A DNA stretch of 64,000 nucleotides, from contig CANMDF010000003.1 in assembly GCA_947496605.1 (NCBI GenBank), positions 372,001 to 436,000 on the forward strand. The letters are read 5' to 3'. A model generated the notes under the pieces. That model worked only from the letters and a program-made list of their open reading frames with translations, was not told the DNA's origin and made no database searches. How positions within the stretch are numbered: position 1 is the first letter of the stretch; each line of letters begins with the position of its first letter. A program made the translations under genes and the position numbers. Source of the stretch: an uncultured Paracoccaceae bacterium. GTDB taxonomy: Bacteria > Pseudomonadota > Alphaproteobacteria > Rhodobacterales > Rhodobacteraceae. Shown piece by piece: positions 37,598-46,135 of the stretch.

Positions 37598-38710
37598 ATG
37601 CAAAAAACCGTGGTAAATAGCTGGAACGAATGGGACCCCCTGAAGCATGTGATCGTTGGTCGTGCCGATGATTGTCACATTCCCCCGGAAGAACCTGCAC
37701 TTGATGCCAAAGTGCCCGAAGACAGCGATATGCGTGGTCAGTGGGGACGCAGGCCACAAGAAACGATAGACCGCGCCAACGAACTGTTAGACAACTTCGC
37801 AGCTATGCTGCAGAAACGCGGTGTGCGTGTTGATCGGCCAACATCGATTGATCACTCTCAGCCTGCAACGACGCCTGATTTTCACACGGATAGTCAGTTC
37901 GGCTGTATGCCACCACGCGATGTCCTGCTGACCGTCGGATCAGAGATGCTGGAAGCCACGATGTCCTATCGCTGCCGTTGGTTTGAATATCTGAACTATC
38001 GCCCTTTGATGCAGCAATACTTCAACGAAGACCCAAATTTCCGCCACGAAAGCGCCCCTAAGCCGCGTTTGACGAATGAGGATTATCATCCCGATTATCT
38101 GAGCGATAAAATTGGGGTCGAACAACGTCTCAAGTGGGCCGAGGAGAAATTCTTTGTCACAACTGAAGAAGAACCTTTGTTCGACGCCGCCGATGTGCTG
38201 CGGTTTGGGCGTGACCTTGTTGTGCAACATGGGTTCACAACAAACCTAAAAGGGATCGAATGGCTACGCCGCCACTTCCCTGATCACCGCGTCCACACGG
38301 TGAATTTCCCAGGCGACCCCTATCCAATCCACATCGATGCGACGTTTACGCCACTGCGCCCCGGCTTGATCCTGAACAACCCGCAGCGCCGCCTGCCCGA
38401 AGACCAGCGCAAGATGTTCCAAGATAATGATTGGGAAATCGTCGACGCCGCACAGCCAGCGCACAACGCGCCACCAGCACTTTGCTATTCATCAACTTGG
38501 CTTTCAATGAATGTACTTGTCTTGGACCCCAAGACCGTGTGCGTTGAGAAATCCGAGGTTTATCAGGCTGAACAAATGGACAAACTGGGTATGGAAGTCG
38601 TCGAGGTTGAACTGCGCGATGCCTATGCCTTTGGTGGTGGCCTGCATTGCTGTACCGCTGACGTGTACCGCGAAGGCAAATGCGAAGATTATTTTCCAAG
38701 TTTGAACTGA
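37598..38710 (+). CDS. Glycine amidinotransferase-like enzyme (AGAT family)
   Basis: A 370-residue amidinotransferase of the guanidine-modifying superfamily. It begins with NEWDPLKHVIVGRAD, the family opening. The catalytic residues of arginine:glycine amidinotransferase are conserved: Asp in FDAADVLRFGRD (residues 195-206), His245 and Asp247 in YPIHIDATF, and the nucleophile Cys351 in GGGLHCCTADV. It should move an amidino group from arginine to an amine acceptor; glycine, lysine or another acceptor cannot be distinguished. No guanidinoacetate methyltransferase gene is nearby. GGGAGACGCGTT precedes the ATG. Confidence 0.92.
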   Translation: MQKTVVNSWNEWDPLKHVIVGRADDCHIPPEEPALDAKVPEDSDMRGQWGRRPQETIDRANELLDNFAAMLQKRGVRVDRPTSIDHSQPATTPDFHTDSQFGCMPPRDVLLTVGSEMLEATMSYRCRWFEYLNYRPLMQQYFNEDPNFRHESAPKPRLTNEDYHPDYLSDKIGVEQRLKWAEEKFFVTTEEEPLFDAADVLRFGRDLVVQHGFTTNLKGIEWLRRHFPDHRVHTVNFPGDPYPIHIDATFTPLRPGLILNNPQRRLPEDQRKMFQDNDWEIVDAAQPAHNAPPALCYSSTWLSMNVLVLDPKTVCVEKSEVYQAEQMDKLGMEVVEVELRDAYAFGGGLHCCTADVYREGKCEDYFPSLN

Positions 38711-38729
38711 CGCAAATACCGCATGAAAA

Positions 38730-38753
38730 AACGCCCACCGATTGGTGGGCGTT
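38730..38753. terminator. Terminator between amidinotransferase and lipoprotein genes
   Basis: A 10-bp perfect stem (AACGCCCACC / GGTGGGCGTT) with a GATT loop. The flanking A-run gives a T-run on the minus strand, so it mainly ends the lipoprotein transcript and probably also the convergent amidinotransferase transcript. Confidence 0.85.
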
Positions 38754-38795
38754 CATTCGCATTCAATACCAGCCGACTGTCTTTCGTCGGTAAAA

Positions 38796-39683
38796 TTAGG
38801 GACGTTCCCCGACCAGCGCACCTTGGATCAGATAGTCTGGCTCGTCATCAGACGTCAGGACGCCGCTAACGGTCACGCCAACTGCACCACCATCTACGCC
38901 AAAGAAACGCCCGGTATAATTCGCATCCTCTACAACGGGGTTCACAAAAATCTCGTTGCTTTGGGTTGCGCTAAAGCTGTCTGAGAAACCATTCTGCACG
39001 ATCGAAGTCTCTGCAAGTTCAAAAGCCACAAGCACCTCTGGGTCGCCCTCGCCGCCTCCATCGACCATGTTGAATGAGCCCGTGACTTTGTCGGTGTCAA
39101 AGTTTGCTGTTAGTTCAAACACGCCTTCTATAATGCTGCCTGTACGGTTGATTGTCGGTCCAATCAGAGCAATCTCAATGATCGATGCTCCTGAGTAAGT
39201 GACGACGCCTTGTGTCGTGGCAATTTTGGCAGGATCAGTGTCAAACCCAATTGGAAGAATGGCGCCAAACCCGTCATCGCCGTCAAGCAAACCTGCAATG
39301 ACGACAGCAAGCGGGAAGTTCTCACTCTGATCAAGAATTTCGATCCCTTCATTTGCGGAAGTAAAGTCGCCATCCTCCTCAATCATAAACGACTTAGTTT
39401 GCCCGTTCATTGTTAAGGTGATCGACTGACCATCCGCTGCGACTTCGATTTCCACTGGGATTGTTGCGGGGTTGAATCCGTCAGCGCTATCGAACGAAAA
39501 TGCAGCCGCTTGAGACACTGTAAAGGTCTCACCTACAAATGGCTCAGTGCCGGGTGTCGAGAACCCAGTTTGGGGCTGCGGTGGAACTTGCGTTTCGTCC
39601 TGACGATCACCCGAAGCCGAACCTCCACCACACGCAGCGAGGAATGTGCACGCCAAAACGGACGCAAAAGAAAACTTGTTCAT
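38796..39683 (-). CDS. Lipoprotein with TbpB-like C-terminal barrel
   Basis: A 295-residue predicted lipoprotein. The signal peptide ends in the lipobox FLAACGGG with Cys18, followed by a Gly/Ser/Pro linker. The body is beta-rich, and its last part has the pattern YTGRFFGVDGGAVGVTVSGVL, like the GxFYGPxAxExGGxF motif of transferrin-binding-protein-B-type barrels and Slam-dependent surface lipoproteins. This relation is by motif only. A surface location, with binding of some ligand, is possible. The gene is isolated, with a terminator behind it. Confidence 0.72.
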   Translation of the reverse strand: MNKFSFASVLACTFLAACGGGSASGDRQDETQVPPQPQTGFSTPGTEPFVGETFTVSQAAAFSFDSADGFNPATIPVEIEVAADGQSITLTMNGQTKSFMIEEDGDFTSANEGIEILDQSENFPLAVVIAGLLDGDDGFGAILPIGFDTDPAKIATTQGVVTYSGASIIEIALIGPTINRTGSIIEGVFELTANFDTDKVTGSFNMVDGGGEGDPEVLVAFELAETSIVQNGFSDSFSATQSNEIFVNPVVEDANYTGRFFGVDGGAVGVTVSGVLTSDDEPDYLIQGALVGERP

Positions 39684-39869
39684 ACTGGTTACCTAACTAG
39701 CGTTGATCAACAAAACCTACTGATCAGCAAAATATGTCCCTGATTTGTCGAGATATGTACGTTCTTTGGAAAAACGAAAAGGAACTTTGGCTTTGAGGGG
39801 TCAAGACAAGCCGAATCTTGCCCATATCGCCGTCGATACAAGCGCAGGCGCGGCAACCCTCAAAAGCAA

Positions 39870-39893
39870 AACGCCCACCAAAAGGCGGGCGTT
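39870..39893 (-). terminator. Terminator of rpsO
   Basis: A 10-bp stem (AACGCCCACC / GGCGGGCGTT, one mismatch) with AAAA loop, 27 bases after the rpsO stop on the minus strand and followed there by TTTGCTTTTG. It isolates rpsO from the genes that lie between it and pnp. Confidence 0.85.
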
Positions 39894-39919
39894 CCAAATT
39901 CTGTTCACGTTGAGCGGTC

Positions 39920-40189
39920 TTAGCGACGCAGGCCCAAACGCTTGATCAGGTCTTGGTAGCGTGCTTCGTCTTTTCCTTTGGTATAATCCAAAAGCTTGCG
40001 ACGCAGTGCGACCATTTTCAGCAGACCACGGCGACCGTGGTTATCTTTTTTGTGGGTCTTGAAGTGCTCTGTCAGCGTCGCGATGCGGCTGGACAAGATT
40101 GCAACCTGAACTTCGGGCGAACCTGTGTCGCCTTCTTTGGTCGCAAATTCCTTCATGATCCGTGCTTTGTCTTCAGCAGTAATCGACAT
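39920..40189 (-). CDS. rpsO: Ribosomal protein S15
   Basis: An 89-residue S15 with the full family pattern (STxxK-like start [35 protein letters not shown], then [26 protein letters not shown]). It binds 16S rRNA early in small-subunit assembly. AAGGAGACCCCG precedes the ATG. It usually sits between truB and pnp; here an RTX-repeat gene and DUF1643 intervene toward truB, and three genes intervene toward pnp. Confidence 0.98.
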   Translation of the reverse strand: MSITAEDKARIMKEFATKEGDTGSPEVQVAILSSRIATLTEHFKTHKKDNHGRRGLLKMVALRRKLLDYTKGKDEARYQDLIKRLGLRR

Positions 40190-40326
40190 CGGGGTCTCCT
40201 TATATTTAAGGGTTGATGGCGCGATCCGGGATGTCGTCCAGAAAGGCCCGTGGAGGGTCCGTGCAGGTCTAACCCTGCGCAGATGCGTCGCAATAGGAGG
40301 ATTCTGTATAAAAGGAAAGTGTTTTG

Positions 40327-41163
40327 TTAGACGGCAACCAAGGTGATCTGCGTTAAATCCAGATCTGTCAGCCCAACAAACGTGGCGACGGTCGTATCAT
40401 CAGCAATCAAGACAAGCCCATCGTCTGTTTCAATCGTCGCCAAAACGGGTGGCGCCCCTTCATAGCCAATCTCGATCACGTCGCTGGCGTCGTCAAAATC
40501 CTCGACCACCAGATCATTGCCAAGCGTTAGCGCAAAGGTATCTGCGCCGGTGCCCCCATGCAGGTTATCGTCCGCGCCGCCCATCAACGTATCATCACCA
40601 GCACCGCCATTGAGGAAATCAACATCGGTATCGCCACGGTCATAAAGAATATCGTCGCCTGACCCGCCATGCAGCGTGTCTGCGCCATTGCCACCCACCA
40701 GCGCATCGTCTCCCAGCGATCCCAACAGCGCATCATCGCCCACGCCGCCCATCAAAACGTCATCACCGCCGCCGCCATTCAAGGCGTCGTCGCCCGCACC
40801 ACCAGCAAGAATGTCGTCCCCAACGTGCCCGTTCAGCGCGTCATCGCCGGCACCTGCAACCAGCACATCATCACCGCGACCGCCTTGCAGAATGTCATCA
40901 CCGCCGCCGCTGACCAAATGGTCGTCGCCGTCTTCGCCATGCACATAATCATCACCCGCGCCCGTCACGACCACATCATCCAGATCACCCGAAAAGATCA
41001 CCGCATCCTCGTCACTTGGGTCGATCAGATCATCGATTGGTTTGATATCAACGCTTGGATCATCATCCACATCTTCAGCCGGGACAACCTCGACCTCATC
41101 TTCATTATCCATCATCACAAGGGCCGTCATCGCGACCCCACATAATCCAAAAAGAGCGAGCAT
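40327..41163 (-). CDS. RTX-repeat calcium-binding protein with N-terminal anchor
   Basis: A 278-residue protein. It starts with one hydrophobic helix ([17 protein letters not shown], residues 2-18), then a very acidic linker (residues 20-62), then about 14 nonapeptide repeats of the type GGxGDDxLx from residue 67 to 200, and a C-terminal domain with three or four strands. The nonapeptides bind calcium between turns of a parallel beta roll. RTX proteins usually have a C-terminal type I secretion signal and no N-terminal helix; here the helix suggests a membrane anchor. I prefer ATG 41163 (AGGTAG upstream) over the longer frame from 41241. Confidence 0.85.
   Translation of the reverse strand: MLALFGLCGVAMTALVMMDNEDEVEVVPAEDVDDDPSVDIKPIDDLIDPSDEDAVIFSGDLDDVVVTGAGDDYVHGEDGDDHLVSGGGDDILQGGRGDDVLVAGAGDDALNGHVGDDILAGGAGDDALNGGGGDDVLMGGVGDDALLGSLGDDALVGGNGADTLHGGSGDDILYDRGDTDVDFLNGGAGDDTLMGGADDNLHGGTGADTFALTLGNDLVVEDFDDASDVIEIGYEGAPPVLATIETDDGLVLIADDTTVATFVGLTDLDLTQITLVAV
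40564..40965 (-). repeat. In-frame RTX nonapeptide-coding repeats
   Basis: About 14 diverged 27-base units on the minus strand encode GGxGDDxLx. The units differ at third positions, so they are old protein repeats and not recent DNA duplications. Confidence 0.85.
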
Positions 41164-41263
41164 TTCATCTACCTGTACAAAAACCGAGCCGCCCCCGACC
41201 CGGGACTGTGGATAGCATGAGGCACACCTCAAATGACCCAAAAACGAAACAAATGGTTAACGT

Positions 41264-41776
41264 CTAAAACGCATCCCAAAGGATCGGTTGTTGCGTGTAG
41301 CTGATATATAACGGGTGTTTGGGGTGACCGTGCTTGCTAAGCCCCAGCGAATAAAGCGGCATGCCCGTTTCGCGCAAAAGCGCCTCTACTGCGGGCCCCC
41401 GATGACGGTGCACACCATGGGTGCCCCAAGCGGCAATCACCTGATCTGCCCATGCGGCCCCATTCAGAAGCGTAGCATCATTTTCCGGCCCTACAGGATC
41501 CTTTGCTTTGCGCATTTGGAACGGATCGGTGTCACGCCATGCAAAGATATTCGCCACTTGAAATGCACCAAAGCCCAATGCACGTGCACGTCGTTCGCAA
41601 CGCTCGACCGTTGGATCGTTTTGCACTTCGGTTGCTTTGGAAGGGTTCAACATAACAAAGAGCACCCGCTTGCCCGCCGCATCCCAAGTCCGGGTCAGCG
41701 CATAACGGTAGCGTTCGCAGTCAGAATATGTCGCCGTCGAGGGTGCATCATCCTTGATATGCGTCCGCGTGATCAC
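41264..41776 (-). CDS. DUF1643 family protein
   Basis: A 170-residue DUF1643 protein. The family blocks RVLFVMLNPSKATEVQNDPTVERCERRARALGFGAFQVANIFAWRDTDP are plain, followed by VIAAWGTHG and the LSKHGHPKHPLYI C-terminus. It starts with GTG directly after the truB stop, so it is the downstream partner of truB. The function is unknown; the WGxHG strand and conserved NPSxA loop suggest a nucleotide-binding or DNA-glycosylase-like fold, which is only a guess. Confidence 0.85.
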   Translation of the reverse strand: MITRTHIKDDAPSTATYSDCERYRYALTRTWDAAGKRVLFVMLNPSKATEVQNDPTVERCERRARALGFGAFQVANIFAWRDTDPFQMRKAKDPVGPENDATLLNGAAWADQVIAAWGTHGVHRHRGPAVEALLRETGMPLYSLGLSKHGHPKHPLYISYTQQPILWDAF

Positions 41777-42682
41777 CTAAACCACGAAAACGCGTGACGG
41801 CTGTATTTCGCCACCGCGATATGTCCCAACCGCAATTGCCTTACCCTCATACGAGGCCCAGACTTCGTCGCCAAATTCCACATTTGTCGCAATGACCGAA
41901 GCAGGATTGCCGTTGCGCAGCTTAGCCACGCTTTCTGCAAGGCAACGGACCTCTGGCAAGTCATCCAAACCCACCTCAAGTGGTTGCAGGAACGCATCCA
42001 GTTCAAGGGTCTTTGCCATTGCATCGACCTGATCCAAAGTGACGCCATCGGTGGCCTGAAACGGCCCCGACCAAATGCGGCGCAGTGATCTGACATGCGC
42101 CTTACATCCCAATGCATCGCCCAAATCGCGGGCGATAGACCGCACATAACCGCCCTTGCCGCAGGTCATCTCCAGAACAACATGATCAGCATCCAGTCGA
42201 TCAACCAGCACCAATTCTTCTACCCACAAAGGACGGGCGGCCAGCGCCATTTCCTCGCCATCACGCGCCTTTTTATAAGCACGTTCGCCATCGACTTTCA
42301 CCGCAGAAAACTGCGGTGGCACTTGCATGATATCGCCCACAAAGGCCAACAGCGCAGTCTTGATTTCTTCGTCTTCAGGGCGGGTGTCTGAGGTCGCGAT
42401 AACCTCACCTTCGGCGTCGTCGGTATTGGTGGCTTGCCCCAGACGAATCGTAAAAGTGTAGGCTTTCAATGCATCTGTGATGTAAGGCACGGTCTTTGTC
42501 GCCTCACCCAATGCCACAGCCAACACGCCTGTTGCTTCGGGATCAAGTGTACCCGCATGCCCAGCTTTTTTGGCATCCATCGCCCAACGCACCTTGTTCA
42601 CAACAGCGGTCGAGGTGATGCCAGCAGGTTTATCCACCACCAACCAGCCCGAAATATCACGCCCCTTGCGTCTGCGTCCCAT
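41777..42682 (-). CDS. truB: tRNA pseudouridine-55 synthase TruB
   Basis: A 301-residue TruB that makes pseudouridine 55 in the T loop of tRNA. The catalytic Asp is in [21 protein letters not shown] (about residues 35-55), with [19 protein letters not shown] and the [10 protein letters not shown] motif (VRSIARDLG) downstream. It is transcribed with the DUF1643 gene. In many bacteria it precedes rpsO, still loosely true here. Confidence 0.97.
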   Translation of the reverse strand: MGRRRKGRDISGWLVVDKPAGITSTAVVNKVRWAMDAKKAGHAGTLDPEATGVLAVALGEATKTVPYITDALKAYTFTIRLGQATNTDDAEGEVIATSDTRPEDEEIKTALLAFVGDIMQVPPQFSAVKVDGERAYKKARDGEEMALAARPLWVEELVLVDRLDADHVVLEMTCGKGGYVRSIARDLGDALGCKAHVRSLRRIWSGPFQATDGVTLDQVDAMAKTLELDAFLQPLEVGLDDLPEVRCLAESVAKLRNGNPASVIATNVEFGDEVWASYEGKAIAVGTYRGGEIQPSRVFVV

Positions 42683-42734
42683 GTCTTTGCCCTTCTTCGA
42701 ATTGAAGGCTAGCTAGTGGGAACGTCATAAAGGG

Positions 42735-44771
42735 TCAACAGCCCTCCAACACCTCCAAGAAGGCCTCACCAAACCGTTCGGCGTATTTATCGCCAATCAC
42801 ACGGGTCAGGTTATCCATATCTGTGCTGCGCAATTGCGCAACTTTGGCAAGCATTGAGGCAGAGCAGCTCATGGGTTTGTCCGCCCCGTGCGGTCCGCGG
42901 TTGAGCGAGGCTTGCACCTGCATCAGCCGATCATAGACAGCACCTTCGTCACGTCCGGCCAGCTTGCGCCGCATTGGGTGCACTTCTTCGACGGCACCTG
43001 CGATCACCTCAAGAAAGTCGCGGCCATAGTTTTCAAGTTTCTTTGCACCGACACCGCCGATATGGGCCATCTCATCCAGCGTCATGGGTCGCTTTTCGGC
43101 CATCTCAATCAGCGTGCGGTCGTTAAAAATAATATAGGCGGGCGCGTTTGCCTGTTCGGCCAAATAGCGGCGCTTAGCCTTCAGCGCAGACAGCAACGGC
43201 GCGTCTTCTTCACTCACCAGCATCCGCACCTTCGGGCCAGAGCCACGCGCCGCCTTAATCGTGTCGCGGCGCAACTCAATCGTCGCTTCGCCCCGCAGAA
43301 TGGGCCGCGCGTGTTCGGTCATCCGCAACGCACCATGCCGTTCGCGGTCAGGACGCAGCAGGTCATGGCCCATCATCTGCCGGAAAATCGCCTGCCATTG
43401 GCGTTTGTCATAATCCTTGCCCACGCCATAAGTGGGCAGGCTGTCATGGCCGCGTTGTTGGATTCTGTCAGTCTGATTGCCCAACAGAATGTCAATCAAA
43501 TGGCCTGCACCGAACCATTCCTCAGTCCGCAGTGCAGCCGACAACGCCATGCGCACAGCGGTCGTCCCATCAAACACCTCAGCGGGTTTGTCGCACAGAT
43601 CGCAATGCCCACACGGGCCGGGGTTTTCGCCGAAATACTCTAGCAAGTTCTGACGCCTACACCGCAACGCCTCTGCCAGACCCAGCAATGCATTCAACCG
43701 CCCATGATCCGCCGCGCGGCGTTCCGGGGGCGCCAACCCTTCGTCGATCTGCTGACGGCGATAGCGGATGTCATCAGGCCCAAACAGCGTCAGCGTCTCA
43801 GCCGGTGCACCATCACGGCCTGCGCGACCGATTTCCTGATAATACGCCTCAATCGATTTGGGCAAATCCGCATGAGCAACCCACCGGATGTCCGGCTTAT
43901 CAATCCCCATACCAAAGGCGACGGTGGCACAAACGATCAAACCGTCTTCTTGCTGGAAACGACGTTCCACAATGCGGCGATCCTCGGCTTCCATCCCGCC
44001 ATGATAATGGCAGGCACGGTGCCCCGTTTCGCCCAGCGCCTTAGCCAGCGTTTCAGTCTTCGCTCGGGTGCCACAGTAAACAATCCCAGACTGGCCTTTG
44101 CGGGCGGCGGCGAAGTTCAGGATCTGATTGCGCGGTCCGTCTTTGACTGCGAAAGCCAGATGAATGTTGGGGCGGTCAAAGCCACGCAAGAACGTAGCAG
44201 GCTGCTGACCGCCAAACAGTTTTTCGACAATTTCTTCACGCGTCTCAGCATCGGCTGTCGCCGTGAAAGCGGCCAAAGGCACGTCCAATGTGCGCTTCAA
44301 TTCGCCAATACGCAGATAATCAGGGCGGAAATCATGGCCCCATTGGCTGACGCAATGCGCCTCATCCACCGCGATCATGCTGACACCCGCACGGCGCAAC
44401 ATATTCATGGTACCGCCAGAGGCGAGGCGTTCGGGCGCCATATACAAAAGCTTCAGCGTGCCCGCCTCCAGCGCTTCCCACACCGCGTCGGTTTCTTCGG
44501 GGGTATTGCCAGATGTTAGCGCACCCGCTTCAACCCCCGCTTCGCGCAGCCCGCGCACCTGATCGCGCATCAAGGCGATAAGAGGGGAAATAACAACAGT
44601 CACACCGTTACGGGCTAGGGCAGGCAATTGAAAACAAAGGGATTTACCGCCACCAGTCGGCATAATCGCAAGGGTGTTTTCACCCGCAATAACGGCATCC
44701 ACGATCTCTTCCTGACCGGGTCGATAGGCATCAAAGCCGAAAACGTCACTCAGAAGCGTTGTGGTGGACAC
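42735..44771 (-). CDS. recQ: ATP-dependent DNA helicase RecQ
   Basis: A 678-residue RecQ helicase. Walker A is MPTGGGKSLCFQLPA (about residue 36), the DEAH box reads VDEAHCVSQWGHDFRPDY, and motif VI is QEIGRAGRDG. The RecQ zinc-binding cysteines appear in CRRQNLLEYFGENPGPCGHCDLC, then a winged-helix RQC domain and an HRDC domain (FNDRTLIEMAEKRPMTLDEMAHIGGVGAKKLENYG). A C-terminal extra region of about 70 residues resembles a second HRDC-like helix bundle. It serves in recombination repair and fork restart. Confidence 0.97.
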   Translation of the reverse strand: MSTTTLLSDVFGFDAYRPGQEEIVDAVIAGENTLAIMPTGGGKSLCFQLPALARNGVTVVISPLIALMRDQVRGLREAGVEAGALTSGNTPEETDAVWEALEAGTLKLLYMAPERLASGGTMNMLRRAGVSMIAVDEAHCVSQWGHDFRPDYLRIGELKRTLDVPLAAFTATADAETREEIVEKLFGGQQPATFLRGFDRPNIHLAFAVKDGPRNQILNFAAARKGQSGIVYCGTRAKTETLAKALGETGHRACHYHGGMEAEDRRIVERRFQQEDGLIVCATVAFGMGIDKPDIRWVAHADLPKSIEAYYQEIGRAGRDGAPAETLTLFGPDDIRYRRQQIDEGLAPPERRAADHGRLNALLGLAEALRCRRQNLLEYFGENPGPCGHCDLCDKPAEVFDGTTAVRMALSAALRTEEWFGAGHLIDILLGNQTDRIQQRGHDSLPTYGVGKDYDKRQWQAIFRQMMGHDLLRPDRERHGALRMTEHARPILRGEATIELRRDTIKAARGSGPKVRMLVSEEDAPLLSALKAKRRYLAEQANAPAYIIFNDRTLIEMAEKRPMTLDEMAHIGGVGAKKLENYGRDFLEVIAGAVEEVHPMRRKLAGRDEGAVYDRLMQVQASLNRGPHGADKPMSCSASMLAKVAQLRSTDMDNLTRVIGDKYAERFGEAFLEVLEGC

Positions 44772-44868
44772 GCGGATACCCTGTATTGCAATTCTTGCTG
44801 CTCTTAACCGTCACAATCCCACGCTAAGAATCGGTTAACAAGAGGTCAGGTGGCCACAAAAGCCGAAA

Positions 44869-44896
44869 GGCCGACACCTACTTAAAGGTGCCGGCC
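44869..44896 (-). terminator. Hairpin after the last copy of the triplicated gene
   Basis: Inverted repeat GGCCGACACCT / AGGTGCCGGCC (one mismatch) with a short loop, 31 bases downstream of the gene end on the minus strand, followed there by TTTCGGCTTTTG. It probably ends the transcript. Confidence 0.7.
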
Positions 44897-44927
44897 CCAG
44901 GAACAGGAAGGATGAACCTCCCTGTTT

Positions 44928-45260
44928 TTAGCTGTCGATGTCGTAAACTTTTGAGACAACGACTTCGCCATCCACTTTCAGCACTGCGATCACGTCGCGG
45001 TTTGCTGGGAGGCCTGTGTCGATGCGAACGTTTGTGTTCACACCAGCATTCAATTCTTCAGAGCCGAGCAACGCGCCAGCTTGGCCTGTGTGGTAGTCAT
45101 AGATTTCAACAACGCCGCCAGCATCGGCGCGAACTGTGCCCAGCTGCAGTGTGTCGCCTGCGTCAAGTGTGCGGCCGTTCTCAAAGTAGTTAGAAGCGGA
45201 TGCGCCAGTTGCAGTTGCAGCGATGGTTGCAGCGATCAGAGCGATTTTTTTGATAGACAT
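44928..45260 (-). CDS. Exported 110-residue protein, tandem copy 1
   Basis: A 110-residue protein with a clear signal peptide (IALIAATIAATATGASA, cleavage before SNYFENG). The mature part, about 88 residues, is predicted beta strands without cysteines: TLDAGDTLQLGTVRADAGGVVEIYD, then GALLGSEELNAGVNTNVRI, then DVIAVLKVDGEVV. The spacing of EIYD, LLGS, AGxNTNVxI and DVIAVLKVDG resembles the DUF7282-type beta-sandwich known mostly in haloarchaea, but this is by eye. It is the last of three genes in transcription order. AAAGGAAC lies before the ATG. The function is unknown. Confidence 0.8.
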   Translation of the reverse strand: MSIKKIALIAATIAATATGASASNYFENGRTLDAGDTLQLGTVRADAGGVVEIYDYHTGQAGALLGSEELNAGVNTNVRIDTGLPANRDVIAVLKVDGEVVVSKVYDIDS

Positions 45261-45346
45261 GGTTTTGTTCCTTTAGATTTGTGTGTTGCAGCGGGAGAAC
45301 TGCGAGATTTGAATATGCGGCGGTATTGCCGCTGAGGAGGGAGGGA

Positions 45347-45370
45347 GGTGCCTCCATCATTGGAGGCACC
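45347..45370 (-). terminator. Hairpin between tandem copies 2 and 1
   Basis: A perfect 10-bp stem GGTGCCTCCA / TGGAGGCACC with TCAT loop, 10 bases after the copy-2 stop. There is no T-run, so it may be a processing or stability hairpin or a partial terminator. A near copy follows copy 3. Confidence 0.6.
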
Positions 45371-45380
45371 AGAGGGAATA

Positions 45381-45713
45381 TTAGCTGTCGATGTCGTAGA
45401 CTTTGGAAACAACGGTTTCGCCGTCGACTTTCAGCACTGCGATCACGTCGCGGTTTGTTGGAAGACCTGTGTCGATGCGGACGTTTGTGTTCACACCAGC
45501 GTTCAGTTGTTCAGAACCCAACAACGCACCAGCTTGGCCTGTGTGGTAGTCATAGATCTCGACAACGCCGCCAGCATCAGCACGGACTGTGCCCAGTTCG
45601 ATTGTGTCGCCTGCATCCAATGTGCGGCCGTTCTCAAAGTAGTTAGAAGCAGATGCGCCAGTTGCGGTTACAGCGATTGTGGCAGCGATCAGAGCGAATG
45701 ATTTGATAGACAT
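45381..45713 (-). CDS. Exported 110-residue protein, tandem copy 2
   Basis: The second paralog, differing from copy 1 at about 8 of 110 positions, two of them in the signal peptide (SF for KI near the start) and others such as IE for LQ at residues 38-39. The mature domain is otherwise the same. The leader AAAGGAACAAAACC before the ATG is also copied, so the duplicated unit includes its 5' region. The close similarity indicates a recent duplication or ongoing gene conversion. It is probably co-transcribed with its neighbours. Confidence 0.8.
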   Translation of the reverse strand: MSIKSFALIAATIAVTATGASASNYFENGRTLDAGDTIELGTVRADAGGVVEIYDYHTGQAGALLGSEQLNAGVNTNVRIDTGLPTNRDVIAVLKVDGETVVSKVYDIDS

Positions 45714-45768
45714 GGTTTTGTTCCTTTAGGTTTGTGTATGCGGCGACATTTGCCGCCGAGATTGGGGT

Positions 45769-45792
45769 GGTGCCTCCGTCATTGGAGGCACC
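45769..45792 (-). terminator. Hairpin between tandem copies 3 and 2
   Basis: GGTGCCTCC / GGAGGCACC stem, differing by one base from the hairpin at 45347-45370 and lying 10 bases after the copy-3 stop. It shows that the duplicated unit includes the 3' hairpin. Confidence 0.6.
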
Positions 45793-45802
45793 AGAGAGGG
45801 GA

Positions 45803-46135
45803 TTAGTTGTCGATGTCGTAGACCTTGGAGACAGCTACTTCGCCGTCGACTTTCAGCACTGCGATCACGTCGCTTGTTGCTGGCAGGCCTGTCTTGACGC
45901 GAACGTTTGTGTTCACACCGGCGTTCAGCTGCTCAGTACCAAGCAGTTTACCGGCTTCGCCGCGGTGGAAGTCGTAGATCTCTACGATACCGCCAGCGTC
46001 GGCACGAACTGTACCCAACTGAAGAATGTCGCTTGAGTCGAGTGTGCGACCATTTTCAAAGTAGTTAGATGCGGAAGCGCCAGTTGCAGTTGCTGCGATT
46101 GTGGCGGCGATCAGTGCGATTGATTTAATAGACAT
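45803..46135 (-). CDS. Exported 110-residue protein, tandem copy 3 (first transcribed)
   Basis: The promoter-proximal and most divergent paralog, differing from copy 1 at about 17 of 110 positions. The changes concentrate in the mature domain (DFHRGEAGKLLGT for DYHTGQAGALLGS, VKTGLPATSD for IDTGLPANRD), so the surface charge differs while the signal peptide is nearly the same. The leader TTAAAAGGAACTAAACC precedes the ATG. The long region upstream (46136-46619) presumably holds the promoter for all three copies. Confidence 0.8.
   Translation of the reverse strand: MSIKSIALIAATIAATATGASASNYFENGRTLDSSDILQLGTVRADAGGIVEIYDFHRGEAGKLLGTEQLNAGVNTNVRVKTGLPATSDVIAVLKVDGEVAVSKVYDIDN

Larger units (their letters stand above)
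44928..46135 (-). repeat. Tandem triplication of a gene with its leader and 3' hairpin
   Basis: Three units of about 430 bases, each with a Shine-Dalgarno leader, a 333-base coding region and a downstream hairpin. Copies 1 and 2 are closest; copy 3 is more divergent. Confidence 0.85.

Noticed and set aside
40564..40965. Regular repeats that could suggest a CRISPR array or satellite
   Set aside because: The units are 27 bases, in frame, diverged at third positions and encode RTX nonapeptides; there are no spacers.
43704..44519. 271-codon frame antisense to recQ
   Set aside because: A shadow of the recQ reading frame; no domain is recognisable.
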